A stretch of 64,000 nt of DNA from Micropterus salmoides (taxonomy: Eukaryota > Chordata > Actinopteri > Centrarchiformes > Centrarchidae). A program made the position numbers and the translations under genes. The stretch covers positions 9,044,041 to 9,108,040 of the forward strand of contig NW_024040041.1 in assembly GCF_014851395.1 (NCBI RefSeq), written 5' to 3'. The notes beneath the pieces are model-generated. The model did not search any database, had not been told where the DNA came from, and saw nothing but the letters and a program-made list of their open reading frames with translations. Shown piece after piece: positions 34,920 through 45,729 of the stretch. Each line of letters begins with the position of its first letter. Position 1 is the stretch's first letter.

Positions 34920-37900
34920 TCATAGAAAGACTCCAGTCTGGATATGTACAGCAGTTGAAAGTGGGCTGTAGTTCTCCTCCGGCTCGTAATGGTCTTCCTG
35001 GTGTCGTGACAGGGTCACGTGGGCGGAGGCGGACGGGGTGGGCGAGGGAGATGGAGAGGGGAGAGAGAGGCGGTGGAAAGGGGATCCAGGCGCAGGGTGG
35101 GAGGGGGGAGGAGGGAAGGAAGCAGAGTGCGGGAGAGGAAGGGAGTGGGAGTGCGTGAGCCTCGGAGTGGTGGCAGGTAACGTTGCTGTCGGGGGGTCGT
35201 AGTAGGGAGATAAGTGGGAGATCTGGGGGGGAGACGGGGGACAGGCCAGGGTGATGGCTGGGTTGGCAGGGGTGTAGTAAGGAGCCGGTGGCAGGAGAAA
35301 GTTAAAGCTGCAGGGGTTAAGGCCGGAGTTACGTCTGGGTCCCACCATCAGGACCTTCTTGGTGTAGTTGTTCAGAGTGGAGACACCGGCTGACATGCAG
35401 ACAGTAAAGGCAAACCAGGCAGCACTGATGGAGACAGAGAGAAACAAGAATGGGATCAACACAACATGTTGTTGTGTTGTTGGCAGAGAGCTGTACCAGC
35501 ACAGAAGCTAAGCAATGTATTCAACAGCTATTTCCTTTATACAATGTGCAGCCAAGTCGTGCTTAGGCGCAGGAATTCTACGGTTGAGAAAATGTACTTC
35601 CAGAGGAAATGGCTGTTTGGTGGCATGGTAAATCAACGGAAATTTTCTAAATATAGCGTACGCTTGAACTGATGTTGTTTTTTAGGTGGCTAAAATATAT
35701 TTTGCTGCTGACCCTGTCCACAGCAGTACATTGTTTAGATTGCTGGTACAACTTTCTGCTTCTCCAAACTGAAGACACTCTGACATCTACTGCAGGTAAT
35801 AAACTGACTATGGATAAGTACCTCAAACAGCCCCACTTCAAAAAAAACCAACTATCCTTTTAAGCGTCAATATTTACATACAACGTATGTATGCAAACAC
35901 ACCTACATACAGTATTTACAGAAAAACATTACCTCGTGGATGCTCGGAAGTTTTCAAAAAATCCTCTTTTTTTATATTCACTGGTAGAGTACATTTTGGC
36001 AAGTGGGATGTCTGGAAATTGTATTTATCCAGTGAGATTAGTATTTGGACAGATTTCCAATTAACTATTATTCATTTTCTTACAGCTTCGTGCAAGATCA
36101 ATTTTCCTCTATTTTTTCCCCTGCAATTTCACAGCACCAACACGCAAATACAACATTTTAGAGTTAATTCTGTGAACCTTTTCTGTAATTAATTTTGAGT
36201 TCCTTATTCACGAAATTTGTTGTGAAAACTGGGATTTTAAATGAACTATGATGCTACGAAGAAGGAGGACAGCATGGCCAAATAGGAGAACACCCCAAAG
36301 CAGGACACGCTGGAGGCACTACAGTCCCACATGAGTTGAAAGAATTGGGTGTGGAATAGTTTGTCAGACCCTGCAAGCTTGACCCAGAGAAGGCGCAAGA
36401 AAATTCACTCTAATTCAAATTGAACTTAAGCTAGTCAGGCAAGGACTCAGCAGAAAGACATGAAAACAAAAGGCTTTCCACCAGACCAAACCAAAACCCT
36501 CATTACACTATAGTCCAAGTCTGGAAGGGAACAGCTGAGTTGACTGAGGTTATCAGTGTGCCCAGCTCTTCAATACAGTTTCAACAAGGCCCCATGTGTC
36601 TGTGATTTCAGTGTACAGTGTGTTTAATGAACTCACTAGAACGCCCAGGAGTAGCCATAGCTGTGAGGCTTGAAGTCTTCAGGTCCCATTGAGGCAGTGG
36701 TCTGAAACACCTGCATGAACATCATGTGACCCACCATCCCAAGCAGACCTGTGAAGACAAAAGTAGTACTTACGCTTGTAATACTGGTCATTCTTTATAT
36801 CTGTATTATAAGTATCTTTACCTCCCAGGACTGTGAAGACAGCAGCAAACGAGTTGAGCAGCTGCCCCCAGCGCTGCGTGGAGGGGAACCAGGCCCTGAT
36901 ACACAACTGCACAGACAGCAGCGTGCAGCTGATTAACAGCAGGCCGACATACATGAGCTCCAGTGATAGAGACAGCCACAGCATTGCTGCAGAGTGAGGA
37001 GAAGAGGCTGAGCACAAAGACAGATTTTACCATGAGCAAAGTGCTAACAAGCATGCAGGAGGAAGTGATGGATCCATTTACCTTTTTCAGAACCTGGAGT
37101 CACAGTATAAAACCCTCGACACTTCTCCTCTAGAGATCAAAAGACAAATGTAAACGCAGTAATAAACTCACTGACAACAACTTTCTAATAAGCTTTATAC
37201 TAACAGAAAATGTGGCTATTTGCAATTATTATTATTTTTCTCTATTTCCAATAGTGACAGTGTGTAGTGTATATTGTTTATTTAAATGAAAACCGCAATC
37301 TAATTACTGTGTGAATAACCAGGTTGAGGTAACAGCAAAAAAGTGTTTACATTGCTTGAAATAATCGCAAGATTTGATTGGTGTAAATCTGGAATGATGG
37401 GACCTGCAGGAAGCACCACAAAATGAGACTTTGCCAGAGTGTCTTGTTTTTCATTTCACTTATCAATTTCATCAAGAAACTATTTTGTTGTCAGCCTCCA
37501 AATGTGTTTTTTCCCCTCACTGCTAGCAATGTTATTTAAAAAAATAAAAAGTCAAATAGAAACAACCTGTTTCTGCAGTCGGTTTAAGCTTCTTTGTGGC
37601 TTGTTTACCAAAGTGTTTACATGACAGCTGCAATAATCAGAGTACCGTATTTGGCTCTAAATTATAGTGTTGCTGAAAGCTCAACCCACTGTTACTTAAG
37701 AAACAGATGCAAATACAGAAAGCACAAGGAAATGAACAAAACAATTTGATATCACATGCACAACATTTAGGAAAAAACACTGCAAAGTGAGAAAACATAA
37801 ACAATGGTAAGTTGGTGAGAACATCTTGTTTTCCCATTTGCTTGTGCTTTGTCTAAATCGCATTGTATTTGGTTGGGCTTTAAGTTTTAGCGCTGTGTTT

Positions 37901-39944
37901 CTGTATTTGTTTGTATTGTTTCCTGAGGTTACAATTTGCATTGTCTTTAAATGGTTGGAAGTAAACTGATAATAGATTATGAGATTTGTTTAGGTAGAAA
38001 TCTGACTTGATGGAGCTTACAGGAAAACTCTTAGTAGCAGAGCAAAACACGACTTTGTCAGCATGTTTCTGGTAGTTTTAATATCATTTCACTTATTAAT
38101 TTCAACATAAATGCTTTTTGTTTTCACCCCTAAAATGTGTTTTTGCCTCCACTGCTAGCAATGCCATTTGAAAAATAAATAGAAGCAACCTGTCTCTGCA
38201 GTTGGTTAAGCTTCTTTGCAGCTTGTTTACCCAAGTGTTTACATGACAGCTGCAATAATCAGAGTACCGTACTTGGCTCTAAATTACAGTGGCTCATAAG
38301 CTCAACACACTGTGACTTAAGAAACAGATGCAAATAGACAAAGCACAAGGAAATGTAGAAAACATTTTCACCAACAAAACATTTAGGGGAAAAAACATAG
38401 CAAAGTAAGAAAACACAACCAAAGTAATGTTGGTGAAAATGTTTTCTTTATTTGCTTGTGCTTTGGCTAATTGCATTGTATTGTACACCATCCAGCAGAT
38501 ACGGAGCAACATCCTGGTGAATGTCCAATACTGACTCTCTTTTTAGCTCTGTCTTTGGCCTCCACCAACTCCTGTTCAGCTGCTAAATGCCCCACTTTGT
38601 TCACGGGAGCTAGTCGCTAACTTTGTCTGGCTGCAGTTTGGTACAGAGCAGGTGGTGTACAGAGGAATGTTCTCGCTGACTGCTGCAGCCGCAAGCGATG
38701 CAAGAGCAGTGCGAGAGAACCAAAAATGTAAGGTTGCAGAAAATAAGGAGCTGAAAGTCTCTATAAAGCTCACTAGAGGTGTGGGGAGCAGCAGAGTTGG
38801 TGCTAAGTGTGGGTTGAAAAATAAGAGTGACCCCTTTCACCACCAAGTAGTCATATGACCCATTGTTAATATAGTGATTTTAGCTCTCAACATATTGTAT
38901 ATTAAATGTATATTTAGAAAAAAACAAATGAAAGTTCAAACAATACAAAACATATAGAAGGAAATGTACAGCTTTGTAGCAGGGGCATGTTAGGAGGACT
39001 TTGCTTTGGTGTCTGCTTTCAACACTGCCAACCATGACATACCAAACTATTACAAATACGGACTGATTTATATAACTGAGCACATAAATCAGTTGGCTGA
39101 ACTTCAGTATCATTCAAACTCAGTCCTTAAAATCAGTTGCAAATCAGCTGCAAATGAGACGGTGAAAACCCAGCCGATGTTTGTGATTCCTATTAACCTT
39201 TCTCTCCCTGGTTTTCTAATCCATAATTGAGTCATGCTGTTGAAGTCTAAATCTCTGTGAGCTGAACACACACTGATGATAATCCTCTTTGGGCTGAGGA
39301 CGTACCCAAACACACACTCACTCAAACACACATAGAAACGAACACACCTGAGGCCTCAATTCACATTATCACCCTGGATTCCTCCTCCTGTGACCTATTT
39401 CGCTCTCTATTTCCTTTTGAAAGAACCTGAGCAAATTTGGCTTTTGACCTAATCAGCGAGGAGTTTTATTTCAGCTGACTAGAATATACTTTATCTCACA
39501 TATTCACGTTTTTAGATACATTTTCTCTTCCTGCACCAAATCAAACCATCAAACAGCCCTACAACAACATGTTCTACATATTTTAAATCTGCTTCATGTT
39601 TCTAATTATTTCCCTCCTGTCTTACCCCATGCATCTGTGTAGATGTTCTCCTCACAGGTGATGAACAGGCCGGTATGAAAGGTGGGGAAGACAAAGCGGT
39701 CATCCCCCGTCTCCCAGGAGAACTGGATGTTGGAGGAGTTGGAGACGCCAGGAACGGGGATGCAGTTGCTTTGCTTGGTGGCCGAACATAGTGGCTTGGG
39801 CACCTTCTGTTTCCCCACACACCAGTAGGAGGACATGAGGGCCACGCCACCCAAGAAGAGAGAAACGACCGTCTGGAGAAAGGAGAGGCGAGGGGAACGC
39901 ATCTGCTGCAGGAATGCCATCATGCAGGGATTAAATGACGGCAT
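34920..39944 (-). CDS. gsg1: Germ cell-specific gene 1 family protein, claudin-like AMPA-receptor-auxiliary type
   Basis: A four-pass claudin-superfamily protein of about 382 residues. Minus-strand exons: 39944-39626, 37129-37082, 36986-36822, 36748-36637, 35424-34920, all in phase. The first exon has one membrane segment, then SSYWCVGKQKVPKPLC and SWETGDDRFVFPTFHTGL, signatures of GSG1/GSG1L. Later exons give EEKCRGFYTVTPGSEK, FAAVFTVLGG|LLGMVGHMMF, GPEDFKPHSYGYSWAF and VSTLNNYTKKV. The C-terminal tail of about 140 residues is rich in Pro, Ser, His and Tyr and unlike the mammalian tail. GSG1 is known in testis (recruiting TPAP to the ER), and GSG1L modulates AMPA receptors. The start is uncertain: ATGs at 39944, 39923 and further in are possible, and an untranslated exon may lie at 40477-40620. 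gsg1 is preferred to gsg1l because of the emp1-like neighbour. Confidence 0.85.
37388..38520. repeat. Diverged tandem duplication with an inverted-repeat core, in gsg1 intron 1
   Basis: Two copies offset by about 620-630 bases. CTGCTAGCAATG lies at about 37521 and 38152, and GTTTACATGACAGCTGCAAT at 37615 and 38237, with the same order of blocks throughout. The second copy carries a 37-base inverted repeat (38339-38375 against 38429-38465, AAAGCACAAG... and ...CTTGTGCTTT) with four mismatches that I can see. The first copy has the same hairpin, more eroded. It may be a MITE-like family inserted and then duplicated. Confidence 0.75.
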
Positions 39945-42900
39945 GGGCTGCTGGAGGAATAGCCGGATGGAGACACGCATGTGCAAATATTAAAATTCTT
40001 AATAGCAATGTTCAAGACCCAAAAAACAAAAAGTAACATGTCAGCACTGTATGTTAAATGTCTGACAAGGGAATAAGTGTCTTAAATTTTTCATTGTTCC
40101 TCTACTTGACTTTAGGTGCACCTCTGCTCTTGCATGTCACTAAAAATATCACCAGCATGTTATTAGTTTCTAAGAAGCAGCTCTGCCCAATTGCCTGAGA
40201 TGATTAGAGAGGTGTTTGAAAGAGAAGGTGCGGGGGAGCCATCAGTTTTACATGACTAATCACATTTAAAGGATAAAAAGACTGTGACAGAAAATCAGCA
40301 CACTGCTGGTAATTGGTGGTAAGACTGACGGCTAAATCAGAGGAAAATAGAGGAAAATTGCTGTCACCATGGAACCTCTCCAGGATACAGATGCTCAAAC
40401 AAATACCTCTGAGCACTTGACGTCAAGCAGTGAATTGCATTTAAACGAAGGAGGGAGAGAAGAAAAACCCACTCACCTCCTTCTGTCTCTCTTACTTCGT
40501 ACTCGGTCCTCAGTTCCCTCATGGAGTTAAATGTGGAAGGTGAAAGAAACATCCGGCACAGCTCCTTCACCCGTCTGCGCTCCCTTTCACTCAATCAGAT
40601 AGTGAGAGTGATAGTGGATTTCGGCCGTCACACTGACCTCTGCGAGCAGTGTGACTGTCAGTCTTTATGATCTGACCCCAGCGGTCAAACACCACTGTGA
40701 GCATATCACTCACTCACTCATACACACACACACACACACACACACACTCCTCTTCTTTAATCCATCCGTATAAATCCAAAACAGACAACTGTGTTCCATC
40801 TGTTTTCATTTTGATTCCTTGACTCATTTTGATCAGTTTCATTCATCTCTCCTCCACTGACTCGCCCCCTCTTCCAATTCTTTCCAGCCTGTAAAAGCAT
40901 GCAGCACTCACTGTTTTGATGTGAAAATCAACATGACCTTGAAATGGTGAATAAATATATCTGATACACACTATTACACTGGACAACATTTCTTCGCCAT
41001 ACCATACGTCAATTTTCAGTGGCAAATATTTGGCTCCGAGAGGTAGTGACTCCACATTTTTTCAACTGTTTACGCATTACTTTCACGGATTCCACCATTT
41101 CTCCAGTAATTTTAGATATTTCACTATTACATGGTCCATTACATTATTCTTTTTTTTTTTTTACATTAAGCTTTAACGTCTTTTATTTATATATATAGAA
41201 ATTGGTAATTATTTTTTCATATGTAACACTTCTCTACATACCCCTGGTTGGGAATCAATGTCCTGCTGTAAGCCATTGCAGCAGAATATATCAAAACTTG
41301 ATTTACAATATGGAGCCAATGCACAAATTTCCACCCCACCATATAAATGCCACTGTTTAAATTTTGCTACTCAAATCTTCCATGACCATTTTACCCAAGG
41401 TAAATCAGAAATTTTGGTTTAAAGATTCTTTGTCCCCATTGATGCTGCTCTAGTTTCTTTGAGTCAAATTCTTTAGTGGGACACTTTTCAGACACAGATT
41501 GACAGAAACACAGAATCTATGCTCTGGTACAACAGTTTCTAGAGTCAAGAGTGCATTCCTAACTAGTCTTGAGAATGGGGTTACGCTCAAACTGAAAAGA
41601 CAGAAAGCAGAAACATGGAACAGAGGAAGCGCGCCTGTGTGTCTGTGTTTGTGGCAGAAATAGAGACAGAGATAGCTTTTGTGAGAACACGTGCAAAAAA
41701 AGAGAGAGGGAGCTTGGTAAAAGTGGAAAAGATATTGGGGCAGAACAATGTCAGATGAAACGGAAAAAGGTGGTTTTATCAGTGACAAAAATATGTTTCA
41801 GAAATAACAAGAGGAGCGTACTTGAAGCATTTTTTAAGTGTATTCATAATTCATATACATATTGACAGGTTTCTAATACGGCATGGTTTTGATAGTGTAA
41901 CTGTCGTCTTCTCAGCTTGACTTTTTTTTTTTTTATACAAGAATAACAATAAAAAATGATAAAGACAACACCATGTACGACTCACTTTTAAATTTTATGG
42001 CAATGCATCTTTTGAATGGACTTCGCTGCGGTGTCACTGAAGAATGAAACCATTCAAAAGTACTTGGTAAGGCTTACTCCCAGCTGGCCAGTATAGCTGG
42101 CCAATCACAGCCGTTCACATGACACCCTCTTCACAGTTTTCATCACTGTCCGAGGGACTGACACTTGTCAGTCAAACGTAGCTTCCTATGTAGAACATGC
42201 GCACTTGTGCACCCAGTACACAGTTCCACACCGGTGAAAACGCTTCAGTGTCCTGTCATCTTCAGCACGGTAAAAGATGGCCGACACGCATTTGTTCATA
42301 GTGTTGTCTGCTCCTCTTACAAGTCTCTGTCGACAAGTCTCTGTCCTTCTATCTGCACATTACGAACATTTGTACTTGAAAAATAAGATTGTGTCCATCT
42401 GATTTTTCATGAATACTATCTGTACCGTAAAAACCCCAGTGATGAAAAATAAGAACACTTTTCAAAAGGACCAAAATGGAATCAAAGACCCAGATATCGG
42501 CATTTTTCAGTTTCTCACACACACACTCACTCACTCCTCATTCATACACGTGACTTTTGAAAGGCAACAGATGTCCGTTCTCCAAGGCAATAAAGTCTTT
42601 GTGGCAAACTCGACCCTGACATTCCAGACAACAATCACTCTGGCTCCTCCCTCTCCAGGAATGGGAAAAAAAATTTATAAAATAAATCCATGTGAAAAAA
42701 TTCATGTGTTGACTGAATATAAAGTGATATACATCCATTTCATTTTTATGAGTAAATAATGATGAGGATACAAAATAATAATAAGGACTACAATAATAAT
42801 TGTGATCATCCTAATATAAGATAAGATACTACTTGTGAGAGGATACAAAATTCTCTCCTTTTCATTTCTGGGTTCGTCTCCCAACTTGCTCTCAATACGC

Positions 42901-43775
42901 CTCTTCAAAGCAATTATAAGAAACCCAGAAATAAAATTAAATGATGATAAACAAGAGTTAAACACTTTGTCTGAGGAAAAATCAAAGTAAGCCTAGAGAG
43001 GAAGTTTGTTTCTTTTGTTCTTTACAGAAAAGTTCCTTTAGCTCCTCCATCTGTCTTGACGTCTCATTTTATTCCACTTTTGTAGTTTTTTTTTTTTCTG
43101 TTGTTGTTGTTTTTTTCTTGTAGCTCCGATCCTCTATGTTGCATGTCCATGTTTTTTTTTTCTTTTTCGGCTTTCAAATTAAGAGAAATACTTCTTTTAG
43201 GAAAAAAACGGCTTCTTTTCTCCATTGTCTTAAATGTAAATAATGCTGATTCCCATTGAGAAATTGTACATTCCCTTTTGTTGTTCTCTGTCACAGATGT
43301 CAGTCAAGTCCTTTCACATTTGGGGCTGCCTTATAAACAAGTCTCATTTCTCAGTCTTCTATTGGCCAAACTCACCTAGGAAAGGGAACACACACAAAAT
43401 TAGGTTAGCATCATCACCACCAAGGCTTACGCATTTTGACTTTCGTATGAACTGCTTTCACACATTGCACAATTTCTTTAAAAGATTGCTCTGTGAGAAG
43501 TCTTTTAGAATTAGACTAATAAGCAGACAATCACTGTTTCTGTTATTATTGCCAAACACCCCTGTGAGCTGGCCAAGAAGTCATTTAGTTTTTCTAATTC
43601 AATGAATTTGAAATGGAAAAAAAATTTCAATAGCAAATTGTTAACTGTTTTTACTCTGTATTTACTCTGCTGTGTCACTGGTTATGGTCAGGAATAGATG
43701 TGTGCAAAACATGATGAAGTAAAGCGGAAAAAGTTGCTAAATCCTTAGCATACCGTCATTATTCTGCTGTAATAT
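39945..43775. other. Intergenic between gsg1-like and tcf20
   Basis: No gene seen. A possible gsg1 5' untranslated exon ends at a GGAG|GTGAGT donor (40477 on the minus strand); its open frame does not join the next exon in phase. A (CA)n microsatellite lies at about 40725-40747, and T-rich runs at 41151 and 41923. Most of the rest is AT-rich and featureless. Confidence 0.5.
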
Positions 43776-43779
43776 TTAA

Positions 43780-44961
43780 AGAGGTGGTATTGTGCTAATT
43801 TTCAGGTTCAAAATCTTATATAGGGTTTCAACAGGTTTACATGGTTTAATTGTCAAAAACACCATATTTCTTTTCATACTGCACATTGCTGCAGCTCCTC
43901 TTTTCACCCTGTGTGTTGAAGGCTCCGATTTAGCCACCGGGTGAGGCTTCTCAATTCTATTAGATCTTTGTTGGGAGTTGCACATGTGCAGTTCCTAGTT
44001 AAGGACTACTAGCCAATCAGAAGCAGAGAAGGGCGGGCCAGCGAGAAGCCCGTAAACAGCCTTGTTTCAGCAACATGGACTGGAGCAAGAGTTTCAGAGT
44101 GGTGAAATAATAAAGTTTTAACTGAGCTCTGTCTCTACATCACAGTTACAACTATATGTCCATTGACTGCTTGGAGGGTAGCTAGTGTTTGGATGGGAGA
44201 GGAGAGGTGTGTGCTGCAGCTCAGTGTTTCTCCACCGGTGTTTTTGAGTAGGGATCGACCGAAAGGTTTTTTTCCAGGCTGATCCCGAAACCGATTATTA
44301 GTCACCAACTAGACCGATGACCAATATGTGGAACCGATTTGCTGTAAAAGTTTTAATCTTGGTGTCAGAATTTAGAATAACACAAACTTAAAAACAAAAC
44401 TTTGTTAAAAATAACAAGATTAAAGTTAATTGTCATGTTTAATCTTTATAAATAGGTAATTACATGAACAAGAGATGTATCCCAGAGATGGACTTGTTAA
44501 CTATGAGTAATAAATAATCATAAACTTTGTCTTTACCTGCTGCCATTTATAATGTATTTATTTTATATTGTTAGGATTTTATTGATACATTTATTGATTG
44601 ACTATTTATTGGTTCTGTTCTTTATCTATACTCTTATTGGTTTTTCATTACAAAATAATTGCCTTTTAAAAATATATTATTTGAAAAAGAATAAGGGCGT
44701 GTCAGATTAGCCGCTTGGCAAGCGTTACATGAGGCGCATTTAGCTTTTATCCCTGTGTCATCACAGGGATGAAAGGGAAGCGGCTGGACTACAAACGAGC
44801 TGTTTTCAAGCAGTTCAAAGCAAAGAGTTTTCTGTGGGAGATGGGAACTCCCTTTGGGTGGACTTTGGGCTTTTTCACTTTGCAAACCTATTAAACGCAC
44901 AAAAAAGGTACATAACTAAAAAAAGAAGAGGGGAAAAGCCAAAAAGCAGAATACCACCTCT
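43780..44961. mobile_element. TTAA-flanked non-autonomous DNA transposon (piggyBac or Kolobok type)
   Basis: Termini AGAGGTGGTATTGTGCT and, in reverse complement from the right, AGAGGTGGTATTCTGCT. Both are directly flanked by TTAA (43776-43779 and 44962-44965), the target duplication of piggyBac and Kolobok elements. I recognise the right half (GGAACTCCCTTTGGGTGGAC, CTACAAACGAGCTGTTT) as a common teleost repeat. No transposase gene is present. A second repeat is nested at about 44250-44640. Confidence 0.75.
44250..44640. repeat. Nested dispersed repeat inside the TTAA element
   Basis: It starts with GTAGGGATCGACCGAAAGG and CCGATTATTAGTCACCAAC, phrases I know from another common fish repeat. 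Sequence then turns AT-rich until typical TTAA-element sequence resumes near 44690. It was presumably inserted later than its host element. Confidence 0.5.
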
Positions 44962-45500
44962 TTAAAGAGAAAGCAAAGAGACGAAAGATATGGCGTGGTA
45001 TGTCGTTTATTTCCACGAGGACAGAATGGATTGAAAGTGTGGGGGAGACAGTGACAGAGAGTGGCAGGCAAGAGTACAGACACTAAAGTGAGGTGAGGAG
45101 GAGTGAGAGAGTGGGAGTATAAGATTCAGCCAACAAAAGGTATGACGTAGCTGTTGTGTTGCTGCGTGACATTAGATTGTCTAAAGAGAAAAGGTATAAA
45201 CAGCCCTGAGGCAACAAATTAGTATCCATTTACTGAAGGTCCATTAATAAGAAACCAGTCTCCCACCAAATAATGAAAAACTGTGTTGCCGTGATTGAAC
45301 CTATTTGATGGTGAGATGGGGTTACACCAGACAGGTGGCAGCAGAACAGCATTACCTTAAAGGCTAACATCCAGTTAGGGAGGTTGTGTTTTCCAGTGTA
45401 TGATTTTATATGGATGCACTATTCTGGCACACTAGGTCACACTTTGAAAAGCATATCCATTTCAACTTATGAAAGAAAAAAATAATAATAAAAATAAACA

Positions 45501-45506
45501 TTTATT
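45501..45506 (-). terminator. Probable poly(A) signal of tcf20
   Basis: Minus-strand AATAAA about 225 bases after the tcf20 stop codon. This would give a short 3' untranslated region that includes the alternating CG/CA tract at 45633-45677. Confidence 0.45.
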
Positions 45507-45632
45507 GGATGGGGCCACGATCTGTAAAGATGGACAGCCAAATCATTTGTATGTCCACAGCACTGAACAACGTTATAAAATAATGTCTTAATGATAACAT
45601 CCTGAATGATCTGACTATGACACATTTTGAAA

Positions 45633-45677
45633 CGCGCGCCCGCGCGCACACACACACACGCGCGCACACACACACAG
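45633..45677. repeat. Alternating (CG)n/(CA)n tract
   Basis: A nearly unbroken purine-pyrimidine alternation of about 45 bases: CGCGCG, CGCGCGC, then CA runs. It is in the 3' untranslated region of tcf20. Such tracts are known to favour Z-DNA; that property is inferred here. Confidence 0.85.
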
Positions 45678-45729
45678 TGTAAACTTACAGCTCCCAGACT
45701 CCTGTGTCTCTTCATCATCCCCGTTTCTC

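Noticed and set aside
40477..40594. Coding first exon for gsg1 (start MSERERRRVKEL)
   Set aside because: It has a good donor but its phase does not match the exon at 39944. It may still be untranslated.
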